A DNA stretch of 64,000 nucleotides from Novipirellula galeiformis (GTDB lineage Bacteria > Planctomycetota > Planctomycetia > Pirellulales > Pirellulaceae): NCBI RefSeq assembly GCF_007860095.1, contig NZ_SJPT01000007.1, positions 310,001-374,000 of the forward strand. Direction: 5' to 3'. The notes under the pieces are model-generated. The model did not search any database and was not told where the DNA came from. It saw nothing but the letters and a program-made list of their open reading frames with translations. Below, piece by piece: positions 29,701-39,340 of the stretch. Made by a program: the position numbers and the translations under genes. The first letter of the stretch is position 1, and each line of letters starts with the position of its first letter.

Positions 29701-29759
29701 AGCACATCACGCATGTCGTGATCGATCCGGCGGCGATCGTTCCAAGCTCGGCCAAGTAA
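26751..29759 (+). CDS. Secreted VCBS-repeat protein with C-terminal sialidase-like domain
   Basis: 1002 residues with a signal peptide (about 26 residues, ending HANADD). Residues about 45-650 contain multiple FG-GAP/VCBS-type repeats, seen as repeated DxDxDGDxD motifs (DYDNDGDLDLLVG, DYDGDGDYDITVG, DFDNDGDLDLLCG, DWDADGDLDLIVG, DWDNDGDEDILCG, DWDGDGDGDIIYN). These bind Ca2+ and form a beta-propeller. Residues about 680-1000 resemble the exo-sialidase/BNR propeller: WFGGTREGNTDVTIW, Asp-box-like stretches (SYDRGRTFTH, STDGGETWSK, SDDGVTWNE). Many planctomycete members are not proven sialidases. It follows the symporter by 103 bp, same strand. Confidence 0.82.
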   Translation: MKRMQQSKWTLFCWACVAIICTHANADDASWKLKPLQYNHPGLTVDLGVGLWAFPLPMDYDNDGDLDLLVGCPDKPSNGVYFFENTSQDPAEKMPVFKAGVHLGKANHFMQMSMVNGEPVVMLPAKEFRRDPQSGKFDFNKPTKIDAAANPNAHTKGNTRANMWRYVDYDGDGDYDITVGSGDWTDYCWDHAYDNHGQWRNGPLHGYVYLIVNEGSDDAPKYSKNPERLQSAGGDIDVYGWPSPNFADFDNDGDLDLLCGEFLDGFTYFQNIGTRTEPVYAAAQKLKNVAGDPLVMHLQMITPTAIDWDADGDLDLIVGDEDGRVAFIENNGELRDNQPVFNDPVYFQQQADTLKFGALATPFVYDWDNDGDEDILCGNTAGNIGFFENLGNRENGLPRWAAPKLLNVRTGADSLKPFRVMAGESGSTQGPAEAKWGYTTLSVADWDGDGDGDIIYNSILSKLGLLINESGTLVEKDFDSGQSEAPPKWYWWQTKSSAALTQWRTTPMVIDFDGDRQLDLVMLDQEGYLTLRSNGGEAQRIFVDEDLQPIRLNSGTCGRSGRIKLAVVDWDGDSRLDVLINSENATWYRNCKEVDGKVMLKKVGNLAKRNVAGHTSSPAVCDFNRDGKPDLLVGSENGRIYYIDHEDCIQYSSEQTEPREAREPQPAPFPGFVSKASIFENAPFKECHASTICQTSRGLVASWFGGTREGNTDVTIWTSFHDGLNWSRPQSVADGVQHEGLQYPCWNPVLYQPPGDGPLLLFFKVGPKPHSWWGEMMVSYDRGRTFTHRQRLPESIDGPVRCKPILLEDGKTLLCGSSTEHDGWRIHFESIQLVDGELSGPWKRVGPINDASEFNAIQPTLLTHPDGRLEALCRTKEGVIASTESTDGGETWSKLKATEMPNPNSGIDAVTLTDGRHLMIYNHLGSGKDGWGKRGVLNLAISDDGVTWNEVGLLEQEKGAEFSYPAMIQTDDGMVHITYTSKRKHITHVVIDPAAIVPSSAK

Positions 29760-30179
29760 CGGTCCTGTTGCCAATGCGTTATCTCGTTGCCAATGCGTTT
29801 CTGGGCCCCCCACCGGCGGTTCAGAAACGCTCGCTTTGGGATGATGCGTCTTTCGGATAAGATGCGTTTCGGATGACGTGCTTGGGGATCACATCGCGTG
29901 TCCAGCATTCGCGGTGCTGTCGGGGGAGGCGCACACCGCAGCCCAACGGCCCCGTAGCCCAACGGCCCAACAGCCCCGTAGCACAGTGACACTGCGGCAC
30001 AGCGAGCCTCGGTACAGCGGCACCTCCGCAATGCGCCGCGGCGTCCTTTCACAGGGTCGGCTGGCGATTGAAGCAGACTCGTCATTTTGACGCATTCTCC
30101 CCCCGACAAAATCGGGCGTGGGAACTAGAATAGCGGGTGCTGCCGCTGCGCGTTCCCGCCTCGAACCATCCCCAACGCC
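29760..30179. other. Intergenic region with short degenerate repeats
   Basis: 420 bp. Direct repeats CGTTGCCAATGCGTT (twice near 29767-29798), ATGATGCGTCTTTCGGAT/AAGATGCGTTTCGGAT (near 29850), and a degenerate GTAGCCCAACGGCCC array (about 29938-29985). No gene recognised; must contain the promoter of the following gene. Confidence 0.45.
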
Positions 30180-33100
30180 ATGATCTCATCGTTTCGTTTG
30201 TTAGCCGCTTGGCTTTTCGTGATGCTTTGGGTTTGCCCCTGCTCGCGGGTCGTCGCGGAGGAAGCCAAGGTTCCGGCTCCGCTGCGATACACGCGGTGGA
30301 GCGGCGAGATCAACGTTCCCGACCCCGTTGCGATCAGTTTCGACAACGACGGGACGGCTTACGTCACGCAGACCCAGCGGCGGAAGGCACAAGATCTCGA
30401 CATCCGCAACAACCGCGACTGGATCAGCAACGATGTCGGCTTCCAAACGGTCGAAGATCGCAAACACTTTTATCATCAACGTCTCGCTCCCAACGCCGAC
30501 CAAGAAAACAATCGCAAACGGGTCGACGACCTGAACCAAGATGGATCGCACGATTGGCGAGACCTCACGGTGATCAGCGAAAAAATCCATTGGCTACGCG
30601 ATACCGATGGCGATGGAACGGCCGACGCGATGGGCTTATTCGCCGAAGGTTTCCAGACCGAGGTCACGGGAATCGCCGCCGGGGTGATGTGGCACAACGG
30701 AGACGTTTACGCGACGATTGCCCCCGACCTGTGGCGTCTCCGTGACACTGACCACAACGGCGTCGCGGACCAGCGAGAAGCGATCGCATCGGGCTTCGCC
30801 ATTCACATTGCCTATGCCGGCCACGACATGCACGGTTTGACCGTCGGACCGGACGGAAAGATCTATTGGTCGATCGGTGACAAAGGCATCTCGGTCACGT
30901 CGCGCGAAGGCAAACGCTTTCACTATCCCAATCAAGGCGGTGTGATGCGGTGCAATCCCGACGGCAGCGATTTTGAAGTCTTCGCGCACGGTTTGCGCAA
31001 CGTTCAAGAAATCGCCTTCGACCAATATGGAAATATGTTTGGCGTCGACAACGATGCCGATCAAAGCGGTGAAAAAGAGCGTTTCGTCTACATCGTTCGT
31101 GACATGGATGCCGGTTGGCGATGCAATTACCAATATCGCGGCGACGGCTTCAATCCTTGGACCGACGAGCGTTTGTGGGAGACTCATTTTGAGGGACAAG
31201 CCTCCTACATTCTGCCGCCGCTGAGCCACTCGATCGATGGCCCCGCCGGGTTTGCCTTCAATCCCGGCACCGCGCTCTCCTCGGCGTATCGCAACTACTT
31301 TTTCTTGACCGGAGCGCCCGGCGGTTTTCAGTACGCGTTTAAAGTGAAACCCAACGGGGCCTCGTTCGCGATCCGCAACGAACACTCAATTGGGAAAGGC
31401 ATTCCCTTGGTCGGAATCAACTTTGCACCCGACGGGGCGCTCTATGGCGTCGATTGGGGTGGCGGCTATCCGTTGAACCAAAAGGGAGCGGTGTGGAAGA
31501 TCGACGTGCCCGAATCGGACCTCAGCGAAGTGCAATCCGAGGTCGCCGAGCGGCTGCGGACGGGGTTCTCTCCGCTTTCCAAAACGGAACTCTCCGAATT
31601 GCTTGCTCACGACGATCAACGCATCCGCTTGGGAGCCCAATTCGAACTCGTCAAACAAAATGACGTCGTCACGCTACAGCAATCCCTCGCGTCCGAATCG
31701 GAGATGCAGCGGGTCCATGCGATTTGGGGATTGGGCCAATTGGCTCGCGATGGCAATGCGTCCGCGCGTGAATCATTGATCCAAGCCTTGGGCTCCACCG
31801 ATACCGAAATCCGAGCTCAAGCGGCACACATGCTAACCGATGTAAACGAAATCGCAGGATCCGTGTTCACGCCGCTGTTAGACGACAAAAGCGACCGCGT
31901 TCGTTTCATGGCGTTGATCGCGCTCAGTAAACACGCCGATCCTTCGGCCACGAACCGCTTAATCGAATTGTCAAACACGCTCGCCGAATCGGATCGTTAC
32001 ATGCGATTCGCGGTCTCACGTGCGATCCGCTATTGTGCGACCCCCGCCCAGATCGTGGCGGCGCGCGAAGCGAGCAGTGTAGTGGGGCGATTGAATCTCG
32101 TCGTCGCGCTGCGAGGTAACAAGAACCCGAACTCGCTAGAATCGTTTCTGTCGGATGCGAATGAACAAGTGGCGACCGAAGCGGCTCGAGCGCTGCATGA
32201 CGACTTTTCCAACGATCAACAGCTCCGCGTCCTCGCCGACGTGCTGGGCACGACGAAGCATCGCAGCGAATCGTTTGTCCGCCGTGTGCTCAACGCCCAT
32301 TACCGGTTAGGCAGCCGTGAAAACTCCGATGCGGTGATCGACTTCGCAAGCGAAACCAAGCACAGCGTTGCCCTTCGCCGAGAAGCCCTCACGATGTTGG
32401 GCGGATGGAACTCGCCGGAGCCGTTGGACCGCGTCGATGGACGACGACGTGACTCGGCGCAACCGCGTGAGCTGGCCACGGAGCGATTGAGCGGCGTGCT
32501 TTCGCAAATCGCAGCCGAGAATCACCCCTCGTTGCAAACGGCCGCCATTCGCGCTGCCGCCGAGACCCAAACCAAGCTCTCCGCAACATCGCTGCGTGAG
32601 ATCGTTCGCACCGAAAAACTCGATGTCGATCTGCGTGTGCAGGCCCTCAAAACGCTGTATCAGCAAGACCTAACGGAGCTGAAATCCGTGCTCGACGAGG
32701 CGCTGGGCGACCGAGAAACCCGTTTACAAATGGCGGCCTTGGATCTCTATGTCCAGCTCCACGCGGAACAAGCCGACGCCTATCTTGCCGAGCTGGTCAA
32801 CGACACTCCGAAAATCGCGTTACAACAATACGCGATCGGCAAACTTGCCACGCAGCGAGGCGACGCGTCCGAGCGATTACTGGTGTCGCGGTTGGCAGCG
32901 GTCGTCAACGGCACGCACCCCGGCGAAACTCTCTTGGACGTTTTAGAAACGGCCGAGAAACGCGCGGTGGAAAGCGAAACGGTGCGTTCGGAATGGGACA
33001 AGGCACAGGCCGCCCTCGACAAACGATGGTCGGACACCCCCGCAAAAGCTCGCCCCTTTTTGGCTAGCCGTGATGGTGGAGACGCAACGCGTGGGAAAGC

Positions 33101-33500
33101 GATCTTCGACACGCACCTTGGTGCCCAATGCGTGCGTTGTCACAAGGTTGGCAAGAAGGGGAGCGATGTGGGCCCGAATTTGATGGGGATTGCCGCCCAG
33201 AAGGATCGCGACTATTTGCTGCACAGCGTGATCGCCCCGAGCCGGGACATCGACAAGAAGTACCAAACCCAGTCCTTTCTGATGGACTCGGGACAAATCG
33301 TGATGGGATTGGTCAAGTCCGAAACCAAAGAGCTGACCATCGTCTTGGACAGTCAGGGGAAAGAGATTCGGTTGAATAACGACGAGATCGAGGACGTTTC
33401 CAAGAATGAAGTCTCGATCATGCCCGACATGACCGAAGTCTTAACCCGCACCGAGGTGCGTGATTTGGTCGCCTATTTGTCGACGTTGAAATCGAAATAG
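30180..33500 (+). CDS. PVC-type sugar dehydrogenase-like / HEAT / cytochrome c protein
   Basis: 1106 residues with a signal peptide ending near RVVAEE. The N-terminal third (about 40-430) is a beta-propeller of the 'membrane-bound dehydrogenase' type (DPVAISFDNDGTAYVTQTQ, DMHGLTVGPDGKIYWSIGDKG, VGINFAPDGALYGVDWGGGYP). Residues about 450-900 are helical HEAT-like repeats (LIQALGSTDTEIRAQAAHML). The C-terminal ~140 residues are a heme-binding domain with CVRCH followed by DVGPNLMGIA, whose Met may be the axial ligand. This architecture is expanded in Planctomycetes and Verrucomicrobia and probably oxidises sugars or sulfated glycans in the periplasm; the substrate is unknown. It has its own spacer, so operon membership with the sialidase-like gene is uncertain. 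Confidence 0.85.
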   Translation: MISSFRLLAAWLFVMLWVCPCSRVVAEEAKVPAPLRYTRWSGEINVPDPVAISFDNDGTAYVTQTQRRKAQDLDIRNNRDWISNDVGFQTVEDRKHFYHQRLAPNADQENNRKRVDDLNQDGSHDWRDLTVISEKIHWLRDTDGDGTADAMGLFAEGFQTEVTGIAAGVMWHNGDVYATIAPDLWRLRDTDHNGVADQREAIASGFAIHIAYAGHDMHGLTVGPDGKIYWSIGDKGISVTSREGKRFHYPNQGGVMRCNPDGSDFEVFAHGLRNVQEIAFDQYGNMFGVDNDADQSGEKERFVYIVRDMDAGWRCNYQYRGDGFNPWTDERLWETHFEGQASYILPPLSHSIDGPAGFAFNPGTALSSAYRNYFFLTGAPGGFQYAFKVKPNGASFAIRNEHSIGKGIPLVGINFAPDGALYGVDWGGGYPLNQKGAVWKIDVPESDLSEVQSEVAERLRTGFSPLSKTELSELLAHDDQRIRLGAQFELVKQNDVVTLQQSLASESEMQRVHAIWGLGQLARDGNASARESLIQALGSTDTEIRAQAAHMLTDVNEIAGSVFTPLLDDKSDRVRFMALIALSKHADPSATNRLIELSNTLAESDRYMRFAVSRAIRYCATPAQIVAAREASSVVGRLNLVVALRGNKNPNSLESFLSDANEQVATEAARALHDDFSNDQQLRVLADVLGTTKHRSESFVRRVLNAHYRLGSRENSDAVIDFASETKHSVALRREALTMLGGWNSPEPLDRVDGRRRDSAQPRELATERLSGVLSQIAAENHPSLQTAAIRAAAETQTKLSATSLREIVRTEKLDVDLRVQALKTLYQQDLTELKSVLDEALGDRETRLQMAALDLYVQLHAEQADAYLAELVNDTPKIALQQYAIGKLATQRGDASERLLVSRLAAVVNGTHPGETLLDVLETAEKRAVESETVRSEWDKAQAALDKRWSDTPAKARPFLASRDGGDATRGKAIFDTHLGAQCVRCHKVGKKGSDVGPNLMGIAAQKDRDYLLHSVIAPSRDIDKKYQTQSFLMDSGQIVMGLVKSETKELTIVLDSQGKEIRLNNDEIEDVSKNEVSIMPDMTEVLTRTEVRDLVAYLSTLKSK

Positions 33501-33596
33501 AATCCGATGCCGCGTGTTTCCACGCGACTCGGCGCACACCGCTTCGAGTGCATTTGCATTGGGACGCACTCGTGTGGGCGGTCGTCGCTGCGTGAT

Positions 33597-34409
33597 TTAC
33601 TTCCTGGGATTGGCTAATTCGTGCATCAGGATCGCGGTCGCAACGGCAACATTCAAACTGTCCGTCCCCAGTTGCATCGGGATCGTGACTCGGTCGGATG
33701 CGAATTGTTGAATTTGCAAATCAACACCGTTGGCTTCGTTGCCGACAATCAGCAAGGCTGGCTGGTCGCCTCCACGGAACTCTCGCAACTCCGTCGCGGG
33801 CGGTTGCAATGTCGATGCAATCGTGCGAATCGAGGTGGCAGCGGTCAGATGTTTCAGTTCCGTTAACGGGTCTTCCAACTGGTACAGATGGTGTTTGAAG
33901 ACGGCTGCCATACTGACTCGGATCACACGTCGATGGAACGGTGAGATCGTTTTGCGATCGACAAAAATGTGGTGGATGCCCAATGCGGCGGCGCTACGAA
34001 AAATGCTACCTAAGTTTTCGGGTTCCGAAACACCAAGCAGCGCGACGCTGAGTTTGGGAACCTCCGTTAGGCCGATGAAGTCGTCGATCGAGTGCAGCGC
34101 CGGCCGAATGCCACAAGCCAAAACGCCGCGATGAAATTCAAACCCGATCAATTCCGAAAGCTCAGCGTCAGTGAGCGTGTAGATGGGCACGTCATCGGGA
34201 ACGATCCCAGCGTACTCTGCGCTGCGGTGTGGTTGCACCAAGATCGACTCGATCTTGAAATCGCTCTCGATCAAACGGCGGACGACCCAATTGCCTTCGA
34301 CGACAAAGCGGTGTCCGTTCTTCGAGAGATCGCGATGACGTAGATCACGGTAAATGGCAATCCGAGGATCGTCGATTCCTGTGGCCTGGATCACTCGAGC
34401 TTGGTTCAT
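33597..34409 (-). CDS. TrmH/SpoU-family RNA 2'-O-methyltransferase
   Basis: 270 residues from ATG 34409; the open frame extends 28 codons further but those lack family character. SPOUT features: N-terminal substrate-binding part (HRFVVEGNWVVRRLIES), VALLGVSEPENLGSIFRSAAALGIHHIFVD (the NxGxxxR-type motif), LLIVGNEANGVD and VTIPMQLGTDSLNVAVATAILMHEL (the trefoil-knot AdoMet site). It methylates a ribose in rRNA or tRNA; the target cannot be assigned. Separated from the previous gene by 96 bp on the opposite strand. Confidence 0.88.
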   Translation of the reverse strand: MNQARVIQATGIDDPRIAIYRDLRHRDLSKNGHRFVVEGNWVVRRLIESDFKIESILVQPHRSAEYAGIVPDDVPIYTLTDAELSELIGFEFHRGVLACGIRPALHSIDDFIGLTEVPKLSVALLGVSEPENLGSIFRSAAALGIHHIFVDRKTISPFHRRVIRVSMAAVFKHHLYQLEDPLTELKHLTAATSIRTIASTLQPPATELREFRGGDQPALLIVGNEANGVDLQIQQFASDRVTIPMQLGTDSLNVAVATAILMHELANPRK

Positions 34410-34529
34410 GGATGCCGCTGCGTTCGCGAGGAGTGGGGGGTGGCTGATGTGGAAAGATCGTTGGCCCTTCTTTGCCCTGATCACACGCAGCAAATCATAA
34501 CCTTAATCCCGCCTCACGCGATGGTGCGT

Positions 34530-35815
34530 TGGACTGGAGCCAAGCCGTAGAAGATTAGGATTATGAATCAAAAGTCCTGCAGCAGTTTCGATCAACAGAA
34601 ACTGGATTTTGAAACTCAGCTGGAACCGGACGTTGCAGCGAGTTGCGTCCGAACTCGTGGGTGTTAAGAAGACTTGGCTGCGTGAACACTGATTTTCCCT
34701 AATCGAACACTAATCGGAAAGCTTGTAGCGGCTGACTCGACCGTCGAAGGGTGACGTGGGCCTTCAACCGTAGCTACGTTCGCCAGAACGTGGTGCACCC
34801 CGTCGTCAACTCCTAATCTTAATCGTACTCCTAATCTTAATCTCGTCCGCGCAAGCCACACCGGACCGGAGCCAAGTCGTGAAGATTAGGATTAAGAGTA
34901 AGATTATGATTAAGAAATAAAAGCAGGAAAAGTCCTGCGACAGTTTCGATCAAGAGAAACTGGATTTTGGAACTCACCTGGAACCGGACGTTGCAGCGAG
35001 TTACGGCTGACCTCGTGGGTGTTAAGAAGACTTGGCTGCGTGAACCACTTATCTTCGCTAACCGAACACTAATCGGAAAGCATGTAGCGGATGACTCGGC
35101 CGTCGAAGGGTGACGTGGGCCTTCAACCGTAGCTACGTTCGCCAGAACGTGGCCCACTCAGCTGGGACCGGACGTTGCAGCGAGTTACGGCTGAACTCGT
35201 GGATGTTAATAAGACTTGGCTGCGCGAACACTGATTTTCCCTAATCGAACACTAATCGAAAAGCATGTAGCAGCGGACTCGGCCGTCGAAGATTGACGAG
35301 AGCCTTCAACCGTAACTACGTTCGCCAGAACGTGGTGCACCCCGTCGTCAACTCCTAATCTTAATCGTACTCCTAATCTTAATCCCGTCCGCGCAAGCCA
35401 CACCAGACCGGAGCCAAGTTGTGAAGATTAGGATTAAGAGTAAGATTATGATTAAGAAATAAAAGCAGGAAAAGTCCTGCAGCAGTTTCGATCAAGAGAA
35501 ACTGGATTTTGAAACTCACCTGGGACCGGACGTTGCAGCGAGTTACGGCTGAACTCGTGGGTGTCAAGAAGACTTGGCTGCGCGAACACTGATCTTCGCT
35601 AATCGAACACTAATCGAAAAGCATGTAGCAGCGGACTCGGCCGTCGAAGATTGACGAGGGCCTTCAACCGTAGCTACGTTCGCCAGAACGTGGTCCACCC
35701 CGTCGTCAACTCCTAATCATAATCTTACTCCTAATCTTAATCCCGTCCGCGCAAGCCACGCCGGACTGGAGCCAAGTCGTGAAGACTAGGATTAAGAGTA
35801 AGATTAAGAATCAAA
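34530..35815 (-). repeat. Array of a ~330-bp repeat family (four copies plus a fragment)
   Basis: Between pheA and the methyltransferase. Units run from about 34530, 34861, 35161 (5'-truncated) and 35401, with a fragment from 35761. Each full unit contains, in plus orientation, GGAGCCAAG..GAAGATTAGGATTAAG, CTGGATTTTG, CCGGACGTTGCAGCGAGTT, GAAGACTTGGCTGCG, CTAATCGAACACTAATCG, CCTTCAACCGTAGCTACG, the hairpin ACGTTC-GCCA-GAACGT, and CTCCTAATCTTAATC. Copies are highly similar. The same family appears in opposite orientation at 58.8-59.57 kb. Frames of 60-100 codons are open in several copies, but they share no recognisable domain and no ribosome sites. Confidence 0.85.
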
Positions 35816-35877
35816 AAAGGAAGCTGAACAAAGACCTTCGCTGATTGATGCTCTTATTCTGAATCCTGACGCGAGCG

Positions 35878-36993
35878 CTAAGGAGCTGCCTTGGGGTAAG
35901 ACCCCAAAATGTCTAACCGTTTCGCTTGCCGAGACAGCATCTCAATGGCATCGGCGACGGTGGGGTCGTCTCGATGGCCTGACAATTCGACAAAGAACAG
36001 ATACTCATTGCGGGTGTCGGGGCATGGGAACGATTCGATCCATGTCATGTTCAACTGGTTGTTTTTGAAGATCATCATCACATCGGCAAGCGTACCGGGT
36101 TGATGATTGATTTTGAACAACAGCGAGGTTTTGTCGTCACCGCTGGACTCGGGGCGATCTTTGCCAAGCACGGCGAAGCGAGTCACGTTGTGCGGGTTGT
36201 CTTCGATGTTGGCGGCCAACACATCCAAGTCGTATTGCCGGCCCGCTTCGAGACTGGCGACCGCTGCGACCCCCGATTTCTCAGCGGCCAATTGAGCCGC
36301 CGCCGTCGTGCTGGTCGTCTCCACCAATCGAGCGCCCGGAAAATGAGTCGCCAAGTAGCCGCGGCATTGCGATAACGCTTGCGGTTTGCTGTGAATCTCG
36401 GTGATCGATTCACGCGGCGAGGATGACAATAAATTGTGATGGATCGGCAGCACCACCTCGCCACAAATTTGCATTTGGCAGCGGACGAACATGCCGAGCG
36501 TGTCAACGACCCCGCCATCGGTGCTGTTTTCAATCGGGACGAGTCCCGTCGCCACGTCACCTCGCGCGACCGCTTCGAACACCGCCGGGATCGAGCCCAC
36601 AGGCGTAAACTCCGCCCCCAGTCCGAAATACTTCAGCGACGCCAAATGACTGTAGCTGTATTCAGGGCCAAGAAAGGCGACGCGAATCGGGTCGACCGCG
36701 GCAAGGCAAACGCTGGCGATATGACGCAGAATCTGGCGTTGAGTTTCGGCGGCGGTCGCCGACGCGTCCTCGGCAATCTCGGTCCGCTCGGCAATCGCCG
36801 CGACCACTTCGTCAATATGGTGACTCGACGAGGCCACGCGACCGGTGATCGGCTGCGTCGGGGAGGGCTGGGACGATCCAGCGGACTGCTTCACCGACCG
36901 GGCCTCCTGCTTGACCAAAGCGATGCGCTGATCGACCAACGCCAGGATCTCGCGGTCGATCGTATCGATTTTTTCTTGATTCGCGTTTGACAT
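35878..36993 (-). CDS. pheA: Bifunctional chorismate mutase/prephenate dehydratase (P-protein)
   Basis: 371 residues from ATG 36993, near the normal P-protein length (E. coli 386); a 17-codon upstream extension is unlikely. The N-terminal chorismate mutase part begins NQEKIDTIDREILALVDQRI but is followed by an unusual Ser/Gln/Pro-rich stretch (KQSAGSSQPSPTQPITGRV) before more helix. Prephenate dehydratase motifs: VAFLGPEYSYSHLA, GLVPIENSTDGGVVDTL and TTSTTAAAQLA. The C-terminal ACT domain has KTSLLFKINHQPGTLADVM and the ESFP segment (WIESFPCP) that binds Phe. It makes phenylpyruvate for phenylalanine synthesis, feedback-controlled by Phe. Confidence 0.93.
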   Translation of the reverse strand: MSNANQEKIDTIDREILALVDQRIALVKQEARSVKQSAGSSQPSPTQPITGRVASSSHHIDEVVAAIAERTEIAEDASATAAETQRQILRHIASVCLAAVDPIRVAFLGPEYSYSHLASLKYFGLGAEFTPVGSIPAVFEAVARGDVATGLVPIENSTDGGVVDTLGMFVRCQMQICGEVVLPIHHNLLSSSPRESITEIHSKPQALSQCRGYLATHFPGARLVETTSTTAAAQLAAEKSGVAAVASLEAGRQYDLDVLAANIEDNPHNVTRFAVLGKDRPESSGDDKTSLLFKINHQPGTLADVMMIFKNNQLNMTWIESFPCPDTRNEYLFFVELSGHRDDPTVADAIEMLSRQAKRLDILGSYPKAAP

Positions 36994-37365
36994 GGGTTCC
37001 AATGAGGTGGAGCTCAGAAGATTTGGAGGGAAGGCTACTGTCATTTTGACACGGCCCCGAAAACGAAGCGGAGTCCGTTTGGGCGTGTCTGCCAGAAATT
37101 ACTCGCCGGCCGTCGATGTCGTCGACCGGAAAAAGCAGTTTAGCGGGAAAAACGGGGGTTTTATCGGCTGCTAATGAAAAAACTGCGGAGTTCCGAAGTC
37201 GTTCGGCACAGGCTTTGCCAATCTACCCTTCGTCTCGCCTGAAGCTGACGAATCGACAACCAGCCGAGTGGGGCATCGACCCAGCATACCCAATTGAAAT
37301 TTGTCAGCTAAACCTCAATGTTTAACGCGACAACCGAAAGAATCGAGAGATAGGAGAAATTAGAG
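36994..37365. other. Divergent spacer upstream of pheA and dnaK
   Basis: 372 bp holding the promoters of both genes. I searched by eye for a CIRCE element (TTAGCACTC-N9-GAGTGCTAA) and saw none. A good ribosome site (AGGAG, 37352-37356) precedes the dnaK ATG. A sigma32-like promoter could not be assigned. Confidence 0.5.
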
Positions 37366-39300
37366 ATGGCACAAGGTGAAAAGATTATCGGTATCGACCT
37401 CGGCACCACCAACAGTGTGGTTGCAGTGATGGAAGGCAGCGAGCCGAAGGTGATTCCGAACCCCGAGGGCAATCGATTGACCCCTAGCGTGGTCGCGTTC
37501 ACCGACAAGGAAGACACGATTGTGGGCGAACCCGCACGCCGTCAAGCGGTCACCAACCCCAAACGCACCGTTTACTCGGCCAAGCGTTTTATGGGACGCC
37601 GCCACAGCGAAGTGGAATCCGAAGAAAAAATGGTTCCCTACGGCGTGACCGGTGCGGCGAACGATTACGTCAAAATCAAAGTGGGCGACAAGGAATACAC
37701 GCCTCAAGAAATCTCGGCCAAGGTCCTCCGCAAGCTGAAGGAATCGGCCGAGTCGTACCTTGGCCACAAGGTCAACAAGGCGGTGATCACCGTCCCGGCT
37801 TACTTTAACGATGCTCAGCGTCAAGCCACCAAGGATGCTGGCCAGATCGCGGGCTTGGAAGTCGCTCGGATCATCAACGAGCCCACCGCGGCCGCGTTGG
37901 CCTACGGCTTGGACAAGAAGAAGGACGAGAAAATCATCGTCTTCGACCTCGGGGGAGGTACGTTCGACGTTTCCGTTTTGGAAGTGGCCGACAGCGGTGA
38001 CGAAGAGCAAGAGAGCCGCGTCTTCCAAGTGATCAGCACCTCGGGTAACACGCACCTCGGTGGGGATGACTTCGATGAAACGTTGATCAACCACGTCGCC
38101 GACCAGTTCAAGAAAGATAACGCCATCGATCTACGCAACGATCCGATGGCACTGCAACGGTTGCAAGAAGCATGCGAAAAGGCCAAGAAGGAGCTCAGCA
38201 CGCTGCCCGAAACCGACATCAACTTGCCATTTATCACGATGGACCAGTCGGGGCCGAAGCACTTGACGATGAAGATCACTCGTAGCAAGTTTGAAGAGTT
38301 GATCGACCCCTTGGTCGAGCAATGTAAGAAACCGGTGCTGCAAGCACTCGAAGACGCGGGCATGAAGCCAGGCGATATCGACGAAATTGTTTTGGTCGGC
38401 GGTAGCACCCGTGTGCCCAAGGTTCGTCAAATCGTCAAAGAGATCTTTGGCAAAGAGCCTCACCAAGGGGTGAACCCAGACGAAGTGGTTGCGGTGGGAG
38501 CCGCGGTGCAAGGCAGTGTTCTTGCCGGCGAGCGAACCGACGTGTTGTTGTTGGACGTCAACCCATTGACGCTCGGTATTGAAACCGAGGGCGGGGTGAT
38601 GACCGCGCTTGTCGAACGCAACACCACGATCCCTGTGGAAAAGAAAAACGTGTTCAGCACCGCTGCGGATAATCAAACCGCAGTCACCGTTCGCGTTTTC
38701 CAAGGGGAACGAAAAATGGCCACGAGCAACCGTTTGCTCGGCGAGTTCAATCTCGAAGGCATTCCGCCACAACCCCGTGGTGTGCCTCAGATCGAAGTCA
38801 AGTTTGACATTGACCAGAACGGGATCCTGGCGGTATCGGCCAAGGAACTCAAGACCGGCAAAGAGGCTTCGGTCCAGATCAAAGAAGCCGGTGCACTCGG
38901 CGAAGACGAGATCGAGCAAATGCGCAAGGACGCCGAATCGAATGCCGAAGAGGATAAGCGTCAATTCGAATTGGTCGAGGCCAAGAACAAGGCGAACCAG
39001 CAGGTTTATCAGCTTGAAAAACTGATGAACGAAAACAAGGACAAGTTGAGCGATGCCGACACCGAGCCGATGAACAAGGCGATCGAAAAGGTGAAGACGG
39101 CTGCCGAAGGTTCCGATACCGCTGCGATCAAGCAGGCGACCGAAGAACTCGACGCAGCTTCGCAAGCGTTCAGCAAGGTGCTGTATGAGAAAACCGAGGC
39201 GGCAGGTCCTGCCGCTGAGGGCGCCGAGGCCGCTTCGGGCGCCGCCGCGTCGAACGACGACGACGACGCAATCGATGCGGATTTCGAAGTCAAAAACTAA
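37366..39300 (+). CDS. dnaK: Chaperone DnaK (Hsp70)
   Basis: 644 residues, standard length. N-terminal ATPase: [55 protein letters not shown]. The substrate-binding domain includes [30 protein letters not shown]. The C-terminal lid ends in an acidic tail [14 protein letters not shown], typical of bacterial DnaK. It folds and protects proteins with DnaJ and GrpE, which are not encoded next to it here. The neighbour is clpB, giving a disaggregation pair, though hairpins between them suggest separate transcripts. Confidence 0.98.
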   Translation: MAQGEKIIGIDLGTTNSVVAVMEGSEPKVIPNPEGNRLTPSVVAFTDKEDTIVGEPARRQAVTNPKRTVYSAKRFMGRRHSEVESEEKMVPYGVTGAANDYVKIKVGDKEYTPQEISAKVLRKLKESAESYLGHKVNKAVITVPAYFNDAQRQATKDAGQIAGLEVARIINEPTAAALAYGLDKKKDEKIIVFDLGGGTFDVSVLEVADSGDEEQESRVFQVISTSGNTHLGGDDFDETLINHVADQFKKDNAIDLRNDPMALQRLQEACEKAKKELSTLPETDINLPFITMDQSGPKHLTMKITRSKFEELIDPLVEQCKKPVLQALEDAGMKPGDIDEIVLVGGSTRVPKVRQIVKEIFGKEPHQGVNPDEVVAVGAAVQGSVLAGERTDVLLLDVNPLTLGIETEGGVMTALVERNTTIPVEKKNVFSTAADNQTAVTVRVFQGERKMATSNRLLGEFNLEGIPPQPRGVPQIEVKFDIDQNGILAVSAKELKTGKEASVQIKEAGALGEDEIEQMRKDAESNAEEDKRQFELVEAKNKANQQVYQLEKLMNENKDKLSDADTEPMNKAIEKVKTAAEGSDTAAIKQATEELDAASQAFSKVLYEKTEAAGPAAEGAEAASGAAASNDDDDAIDADFEVKN

Positions 39301-39316
39301 GCGTTTGACGCTTAGT
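39298..39316 (+). terminator. Hairpin at the dnaK stop
   Basis: CTAAGCGT-TTG-ACGCTTAG: a perfect 8-bp stem with a 3-nt loop overlapping the dnaK stop codon. No U-tract follows, so it may be an mRNA-stabilising hairpin instead of a terminator. Confidence 0.45.
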
Positions 39317-39340
39317 TAATCGTGAGACGGTCAAATACAT

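Noticed and set aside
34664-35567. 60-110 codon frames in the ~330-bp repeats
   Set aside because: Similar frames in several copies reflect recent duplication; starts differ, and no signal or domain is seen.
36994-37365. CIRCE heat-shock operator upstream of dnaK
   Set aside because: Looked for TTAGCACTC-N9-GAGTGCTAA on both strands; no match was seen.
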